Both the position numbers and the translations under genes were made by a program. From Kiritimatiellales bacterium (GTDB taxonomy: Bacteria; Verrucomicrobiota; Kiritimatiellia; Kiritimatiellales; Pontiellaceae): 10,427 nt of DNA. Where the stretch lies: the NCBI GenBank assembly GCA_030588285.1, contig JAUUYK010000016.1, forward strand, positions 1-10,427, given 5' to 3'. This document shows, piece after piece, positions 5,891 through 10,427 of the stretch (within the stretch, counting starts at the first letter, position 1; each line of letters opens with the position of its first letter). Below the pieces are notes generated by a model that saw only the letters and a list, made by a program, of their open reading frames with translations, was not told where the DNA came from and searched no databases.

Positions 5891-7651
5891 ATGATTAAGG
5901 ATTATAGAATAGTATTCGTCTTGGCCTTGGCCGGATTTGTTATCTTCGCGATGTCGATGAAGAAGGCTTTTGATCAAGACTATGTTGGCTATCAAAAAGC
6001 GTATTATGCCGCACTGGGCGAAGATTTTCCCGGCGCTGAAATTAAGCAAGTGAATGTAAAGACCCCGAGCGTGAACATGATTGATCGCTGTCAGTCTTGT
6101 CATGTTGGTGCATCCAATGCTGATGCGGCGGGCTTTGAACTCCCGCTGGCGACTCATCCACCGATTGTGCCGGGGGCAGAAACCGATCCGCACGATTTTG
6201 CTAAGATTGGCTGTGTGGTTTGCCACGATGGTAATGGCCGCGCGCTTGAAAAGCACGATGCTCATGGTGAATTTCACGGTTGGCCCGCACCGATGCTGAT
6301 TGGGCAACTTGCCCAAGCAAACTGCAACCGGTGCCATGCCATGGAGGCCGGTTCGCTGGCCGGTGCAGAGCTCTACGAAAAAGGCCGCACTTTATTCCTC
6401 GAAAAAGCATGTTGGGGCTGCCATACGATCGCGGGAATTTCCTCGTCATCGCAGGCACCCGAGCTGTCGAATGCCGGAGGTAAATTTAACTATGACTACC
6501 TCGTTGAATCCATTGTTGTGCCGAAAGCGAACGACGAAAACTCTAAAATGCCCCAATTCGAATGGGTGCACGATGAAGAAACGGTCGCCGCCCTTGCAAC
6601 CTATCTGAAAGGGCAGCAGAAAGAGCGTCTCCGTTCCGCGGAAACGGCTCCAATCGGTTATATCCGTCCGAAATCGGAACTGGCTAGCCTCACGGAGGCC
6701 AGTGTGGCCGCTGGACGCAGTCTTTTTGCTGGCGCACCGTTTGAAGGTTCGATTGCCAAAGGCGGCTGTGTGAACTGTCACTCCATTCGTAATGGCGATG
6801 GCGATCTGGCCGGTGGGAACATTGGTCCTGAGTTGACGTGGTCGATTCGTTCGCGAGGCCGTGAATACGTTAAGGAGCATATCGTTAATTCTCGTATGCA
6901 CGTTGCGGATTCGATCATGCCGACCTTTAAGGACTATAACGATGCCGAGCTGGAAAGCTTGGTCTTGTATCTCTCCACCTTAGATTATGAACTGGGGACA
7001 AAAACAGACGGGCAAAAACTCTACGATACCTACTGTGTGTCCTGTCACGGAGAAGAGTTGAACGGCGAAGGGGTGCTGGCCTCAATGCTCGATCCGCTTC
7101 CACGCGATTTCAGCCGCTATCAATTTGTGGCGTCTTATGAAGACCGTTTTAATGTTTCCATTCACGAAGGGGTGAAGGGGACGGCCATGCCCGCGTGGAA
7201 AGATATTATGGACGATGACCAGATTAAAACGCTGGTGGAGTTTATTAAGGGAAAAAGTCTGGCCGGCAAGGAGGCCTATACCCGTATGGAAGTCACGCTT
7301 CCGGTGATTGGCGATCCGGAACGGATGGACTACCGGAACAAAGGGCTGCTTATTGAAGCGGGAAATCTGGACGATGGAAGTGAAGCGTTCCAGAAATTCT
7401 GTACCTCCTGCCACGGTAAATTGGCAAACGGGAAAGGGCCGAATGCGTATGACCTTGAACATCCGTTGCCACGTAACTTGATCAATAAGGAATTTATGAA
7501 TCAGGCTTCGGTTAGCGATGCCCGACTCTTTGAATCCATTCTCTTAGGCGTTGCCGGAACCCCCATGCCGGCCCATGACCACTTGAGCGATCAAACCATC
7601 CTGGACATCATTGCCTTTATCCGGGCGAACACCACCGAGGAAGTTAAATAA
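5891..7651 (+). CDS. Membrane-anchored heptahaem cytochrome c
   Basis: This is a periplasmic electron-transfer subunit, probably taking electrons from the Rieske protein in place of cytochrome c1. An N-terminal hydrophobic helix (about 7-24) anchors or exports it. Seven CXXCH sites start at C67, C108, C145, C174, C293, C382 and C504. The first three lie in a compact trihaem region with several extra histidines. The other four each form a class-I cytochrome c unit, with the haem motif followed 46-55 residues later by a Met-Pro axial ligand (M220, M343, M433, M559) and a C-terminal helix. The trihaem pattern (GCVVCHDGNGRA, then DAHG, then QANCNRCH) resembles the multihaem subunits of Planctomycete and deltaproteobacterial Rieske/cytochrome b clusters, from memory. 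The start at 5891 (586 residues) has the strong ribosome binding site. Its stop overlaps the ccoN start (TAATG), tying the bc genes to the oxidase genes. Confidence 0.93.
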   Translation: MIKDYRIVFVLALAGFVIFAMSMKKAFDQDYVGYQKAYYAALGEDFPGAEIKQVNVKTPSVNMIDRCQSCHVGASNADAAGFELPLATHPPIVPGAETDPHDFAKIGCVVCHDGNGRALEKHDAHGEFHGWPAPMLIGQLAQANCNRCHAMEAGSLAGAELYEKGRTLFLEKACWGCHTIAGISSSSQAPELSNAGGKFNYDYLVESIVVPKANDENSKMPQFEWVHDEETVAALATYLKGQQKERLRSAETAPIGYIRPKSELASLTEASVAAGRSLFAGAPFEGSIAKGGCVNCHSIRNGDGDLAGGNIGPELTWSIRSRGREYVKEHIVNSRMHVADSIMPTFKDYNDAELESLVLYLSTLDYELGTKTDGQKLYDTYCVSCHGEELNGEGVLASMLDPLPRDFSRYQFVASYEDRFNVSIHEGVKGTAMPAWKDIMDDDQIKTLVEFIKGKSLAGKEAYTRMEVTLPVIGDPERMDYRNKGLLIEAGNLDDGSEAFQKFCTSCHGKLANGKGPNAYDLEHPLPRNLINKEFMNQASVSDARLFESILLGVAGTPMPAHDHLSDQTILDIIAFIRANTTEEVK

Positions 7652-9024
7652 TGAAACAAGATTCAGCTGCAAAATTGATGATCATCTCATCGAGTATTTT
7701 CTTTGGACTCGCATTGACGATGGGGATTCTGACGGCCCTTAAGTTTGTGGTGCCGACGGTTGGAGATATCGAATATTTGTCGATGCCGCGCCTACGTATG
7801 CTACACACCAACATTAATCTATACGGTTGGTTACTGCAGGCGAACATGGGAATCCTATTTTGGATTCTCCCCCGGATTCTTCATACGAAGCTCTATTCAG
7901 AAAAGTTGGGCGTGGCAACCGGTATTCTTTACAACCTGACCGCCTTGGCCGGAGTAACCGCCATTATGCTGGGGTATGTTCAGAATGTGGAATATGGCGA
8001 AATGCCGCTATTTGCTGATGTTCTGGTCGTAGTCTGCTGGGTAATGTTTGGAATCAATGTCTTTGGAACCGTGGCGACTCGTAAAGTGAAATATCTCTAC
8101 GTATCGGTCTGGTACACCCTCGGGGCAATCATCTGGACCGCCTTTGTTTATATCGCCGGAAATCTAGTGACCGCACTGCCGATGGTCACCGGGATTAATC
8201 AGGCGAACCTAAGTTGGTTCTTTGTTCATAATGCCGTGGGATTGATCTTCACTCCAATGGGCGTTGCGATTGCTTATTACCTAATTCCCAAGCAACTCGA
8301 TACGCCGATCTATTCGCATAAACTGAGTATGATCGGTTTCTGGGTGATCTCCTTCGTCTATGTTTGGACGGGCGCGCATCACATGATCCATGGCCCGATT
8401 TCCCACTGGTTGCAAACGGTATCCATTATCTTCTCCTTCAGTCTCATTATTCCAGTCATGGCGGTCATCACCAACTTCTTTGGAACCTTTGCCTCCGCAC
8501 CTAGGAAGCTTCGTATGGCAGGACCCATTCCAAAACTGCTGATGATGGGAACCATCTACTATATTTTCACGTGCCTTCAGGGGCCATTCCAAGCGATCCG
8601 TGCGGTGAACGAAATCACGAGTAAAACCGACTGGGTTGTGGGGCATGCTCATATGGCACTGTTCGGCGCATTCTCATACTTTGCCATGGCGGGGATTTAT
8701 TATGTGGTGCCAAAGTTGACCGGTCGAAAACTCTTTTCAGAAAAACTGGGGAACCTTCATTTTTGGATGATGACACTGGCCAGTATTCCATTCTTTGCCG
8801 TGCTCTGGATTAGTGGTGTGATTCAAGGGTTTGCTTGGTTAAACCCTGAAAACACCTTCGTGGAAACCTTGGCAACCCTGAAGCATGCGCACTGGATGCG
8901 CTTCACGACAGGGACGATCATCTATATCTCCTACTTCATCTTCTTTTATAATATTATGCAGACGTTCTTTGGGAAGTATACCGATGATTCCGAAACAGAA
9001 ACCAAAGCCGTTGAAGCCGAATAA
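7651..9024 (+). CDS. ccoN: cbb3-type cytochrome c oxidase catalytic subunit CcoN
   Basis: This is the O2-reducing subunit of a C-family haem-copper oxidase: low-spin haem b, haem b3 and CuB in about twelve TM helices. It has 457 residues, the normal size. H52 (in RMLHTN) and H334 are the expected low-spin haem ligands and H332 the haem b3 ligand (GHAHM). H193 (WFFVHN), H243 and H244 (TGAHHM) bind CuB. Y237 sits six residues before H243, the cbb3 position of the Tyr-His cross-linked cofactor. The residue 22 before the haem b3 ligand, a conserved Glu (E323) in Pseudomonas stutzeri CcoN, is Gln310 here. The Tyr and the CuB set support an oxygen reductase over a nitric oxide reductase. The ATG overlaps the preceding stop codon. 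Confidence 0.96.
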   Translation: MKQDSAAKLMIISSSIFFGLALTMGILTALKFVVPTVGDIEYLSMPRLRMLHTNINLYGWLLQANMGILFWILPRILHTKLYSEKLGVATGILYNLTALAGVTAIMLGYVQNVEYGEMPLFADVLVVVCWVMFGINVFGTVATRKVKYLYVSVWYTLGAIIWTAFVYIAGNLVTALPMVTGINQANLSWFFVHNAVGLIFTPMGVAIAYYLIPKQLDTPIYSHKLSMIGFWVISFVYVWTGAHHMIHGPISHWLQTVSIIFSFSLIIPVMAVITNFFGTFASAPRKLRMAGPIPKLLMMGTIYYIFTCLQGPFQAIRAVNEITSKTDWVVGHAHMALFGAFSYFAMAGIYYVVPKLTGRKLFSEKLGNLHFWMMTLASIPFFAVLWISGVIQGFAWLNPENTFVETLATLKHAHWMRFTTGTIIYISYFIFFYNIMQTFFGKYTDDSETETKAVEAE

Positions 9025-9036
9025 AGGGTTAGACTT

Positions 9037-9621
9037 ATGAAAATCGATGTTGAACGCAGTTTACTTTGGACCGCTACCGGCGCATTTATATTTTTTGCAG
9101 TCGGAGCCATAATCACCACCGTTGTACCTCCATTGGTGGATAAAACCTTGTGGATGTCCGAAGTTGATATTCACGAATATACTGAGCAGGAACAGCGCGG
9201 AATTGATGTCTATCGGAAAGAAGGGTGTGTCTATTGCCACACGCAACAAATCCGCAAACTCGCATCCGACCAACGTCGCTACGGTTGGCGTCTCGTCGAA
9301 GCTCCTGCATCCGAATCGTGGGAATATGTGAACGATAAAGATCATTTTCTTGGAACCAAACGTACCGGTCCTGATCTGGCACGGGTCGGAGGAAAATATT
9401 CCTCCGAATGGCATTGGGCTCACTTTAAAGATCCGCGCAACATGGGCGAAAAATTCCCGAACCGAAAAGGGATCTATGAAAAGGTTTCAATCATGCCTTC
9501 GTTCGATTATCTGAGCGATGAAGAGATCAAAGACCTAACGGCCTACATGCAAACATTGGGTCGCAATAAAAACTGGCGTGTTGATAAAAACGGCACCCCA
9601 CTTAACGACTACGAAAAATAG
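9037..9621 (+). CDS. ccoO: cbb3-type cytochrome c oxidase monohaem subunit CcoO
   Basis: This membrane-anchored cytochrome c delivers electrons to CcoN. The 194-residue protein has one N-terminal helix (about 10-32), then a single haem site, C64-C67-H68, in EGCVYCHTQQIR. That is the CcoO signature (E-G-C-x-x-C-H-x-Q-x-I-R). GTKRTGPDLARVGGKYS and a Met-Pro ligand at M153 (SIMPSF) follow. The length is near that of other CcoO proteins. The ribosome binding site is modest (AGGG about eight bases before ATG). It follows ccoN by 12 bases, the conserved NO order. The next gene is neither ccoQ nor ccoP but a short membrane protein. Confidence 0.96.
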   Translation: MKIDVERSLLWTATGAFIFFAVGAIITTVVPPLVDKTLWMSEVDIHEYTEQEQRGIDVYRKEGCVYCHTQQIRKLASDQRRYGWRLVEAPASESWEYVNDKDHFLGTKRTGPDLARVGGKYSSEWHWAHFKDPRNMGEKFPNRKGIYEKVSIMPSFDYLSDEEIKDLTAYMQTLGRNKNWRVDKNGTPLNDYEK

Positions 9622-9692
9622 ACCCGAGGTTTCCCCTAAAGCGTAGCGATAGATAATTTTGCTTTAAAAAGAACGACTGTAAGGAGTGATTC

Positions 9693-9839
9693 ATGGCTGA
9701 TAAAGAAAAAGACGAAATGCTCGAAACCACCACCGAGATTAAACAGGGCCACGCCGGTATCGGAAAATTTAATATTGCGATTCAGATTGTGCTGGTTGTC
9801 GTGTGTATTGTTTATCTGATCCTAAATTTTAAGCCCTAA
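9693..9839 (+). CDS. Small single-helix membrane protein in the cbb3 operon (unrecognised)
   Basis: This 48-residue product was found by translating the gap. The N-terminus (1-25) is charged and soluble (MADKEKDEMLETTTEIKQGH), followed by one strong TM helix (about 27-46, NIAIQIVLVVVCIVYLIL) and a very short tail, NFKP. A strong AAGGAG ribosome binding site sits seven bases before the ATG, and the codon use looks like that of its neighbours. I do not recognise the family. Its place between ccoO and ccoG is where ccoQ and ccoP normally sit, but the layout (soluble part first, helix last) is the reverse of CcoQ, and it has no haem motif. It may be a small structural subunit or a stand-alone equivalent of the CcoP N-terminal helix; both ideas are inference. 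Confidence 0.72.
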   Translation: MADKEKDEMLETTTEIKQGHAGIGKFNIAIQIVLVVVCIVYLILNFKP

Positions 9840-9877
9840 GAGAAAAGGATGCTAAACAAGCACCCTAAAGAGGCATA

Positions 9878-10427
9878 GTGAAGCATAAGTATTCCAAGCG
9901 TCGGCGGATCGTTCAAGGGCTAAGTCTTTTAGCTCTGATGAGCATTCCACTGCGCTTTTTTTGTTTTGATCTCGAACAGGAATGTATCCGCGTGTTCGGT
10001 GCCAACTGTGGCATGAAAATCATGTTCTATCCGCTCTTCGCCATCGTGGGGTTGTTACTCGTGGTTATTGTTTTATCCATGAAAAAAGGGCGTATTTTCT
10101 GCTCTCATATGTGCCCGATGCATATGTTTCTGGAAGTGGTTAATGCCCCTAAAATAAAAAAATCCGACTCGCGATCGCTGAAGGTTTGGCTCTGGGGAAT
10201 CGTTCTCTCGCTTTTTCTGACTGAAGTCATCCTCTCATTTTTCCAGCCGCTGGATAATCAAGTCCGGTTAATGGCCTCGGGGAATCTCCCCCTCATTGGC
10301 GTGTTTACGGCATTAATGGCCGGGTTTCTCGCGCTATTTGTCGTTTATCAGGAAGTCTTCTGCAAAAAGGGTTGCCCGTACGCCCTTATTCAAATGTTGC
10401 TTCAGTCCGATAGCACCCGCTATATGG
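9878..10427 (+). CDS. ccoG: CcoG-like cbb3 assembly ferredoxin, 3' end cut by window edge
   Basis: CcoG (FixG/RdxA) is a multi-TM iron-sulphur protein that helps supply copper in the right redox state for cbb3 assembly. Only 183 codons are visible and the frame is still open at the edge. A basic N-terminus (KRRR) leads to a first helix, a periplasmic stretch with FGANCG, and a second helix (about 51-67). Then come GRIFCSHMCPMH (C75-C79), two more helices (about 103-122 and 138-156), and FCKKGCPYALIQ (C162-C166). The paired CxxxCP motifs and DSTRY after the second match CcoG, although NapH-type proteins share this N-terminal half. The GTG start is set by an in-frame stop at 9866 and a GAGG four bases upstream. 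The ferredoxin and C-terminal IgG-like domains should lie beyond the window. Confidence 0.82.
   Translation, partial: MKHKYSKRRRIVQGLSLLALMSIPLRFFCFDLEQECIRVFGANCGMKIMFYPLFAIVGLLLVVIVLSMKKGRIFCSHMCPMHMFLEVVNAPKIKKSDSRSLKVWLWGIVLSLFLTEVILSFFQPLDNQVRLMASGNLPLIGVFTALMAGFLALFVVYQEVFCKKGCPYALIQMLLQSDSTRYM

Noticed and set aside
7651..9024. Reading the catalytic subunit as a nitric oxide reductase (NorB)
   Set aside because: The Tyr at the cbb3 cross-link position (Y237), the CuB histidines and a partner CcoO with its signature haem motif all point to a cbb3 oxygen reductase.
1..10427. CRISPR arrays, tRNA or rRNA genes, insertion sequences, integrases
   Set aside because: I read for direct repeats, terminal inverted repeats, transposase motifs and tRNA-like folds and saw none. 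The window looks like stable chromosomal respiratory and housekeeping DNA.

Overview
The window comes from a bacterial chromosome of moderate GC content. It is dominated by one long, tightly packed respiratory operon on the + strand, from position 2066 to past the right edge. It encodes, in order: a GltD-like FAD/NAD(P) oxidoreductase with extra ferredoxin clusters, a CcoS-like cbb3 assembly protein, a Rieske protein, a one-piece b6f-like cytochrome b, a heptahaem cytochrome c, CcoN, CcoO, a 48-residue membrane protein, and a truncated CcoG. The operon therefore combines a bc-type quinol oxidase with a cbb3 (C-family haem-copper) oxygen reductase. The small genes ccoS and the 48-residue gene were found by reading the gaps between the larger genes.

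Left part (1-1690): a MscS channel and an MTH1-like Nudix hydrolase lie head to tail and look co-transcribed. A cold-shock-domain gene runs the opposite way and ends in a clear hairpin-plus-U-run terminator in the convergent gap. Middle (1691-2065): an AT-rich divergent intergenic region. It holds the cold-shock gene's leader, with a small hairpin beside its ribosome binding site, two perfect palindromes sharing the core ATTTAAAT, and a plausible sigma70-type promoter for the respiratory operon. The second palindrome overlaps the -35 element. Right part (2066-10427): the operon, with overlaps or short gaps between most genes.

Inferred working model: quinol is oxidised by the Rieske/cytochrome b pair. 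Electrons then pass to the seven-haem cytochrome, which takes the place of cytochrome c1, and on through CcoO to CcoN and O2. The oxidoreductase offers an NAD(P)H or ferredoxin connection on the cytoplasmic side. No cytochrome c1 and no ccoP is seen; ccoP could still lie beyond the right edge or elsewhere in the genome.

The organism cannot be named from the sequence. Rieske/cytochrome b clusters that carry a GltD-like oxidoreductase and a multihaem c subunit are, from memory, best known in Planctomycetes and relatives and in some Deltaproteobacteria. A PVC-group bacterium (for example Kiritimatiellota-like) is a low-confidence guess. The organism probably respires oxygen at low tension, since cbb3 oxidases are typically high-affinity enzymes.
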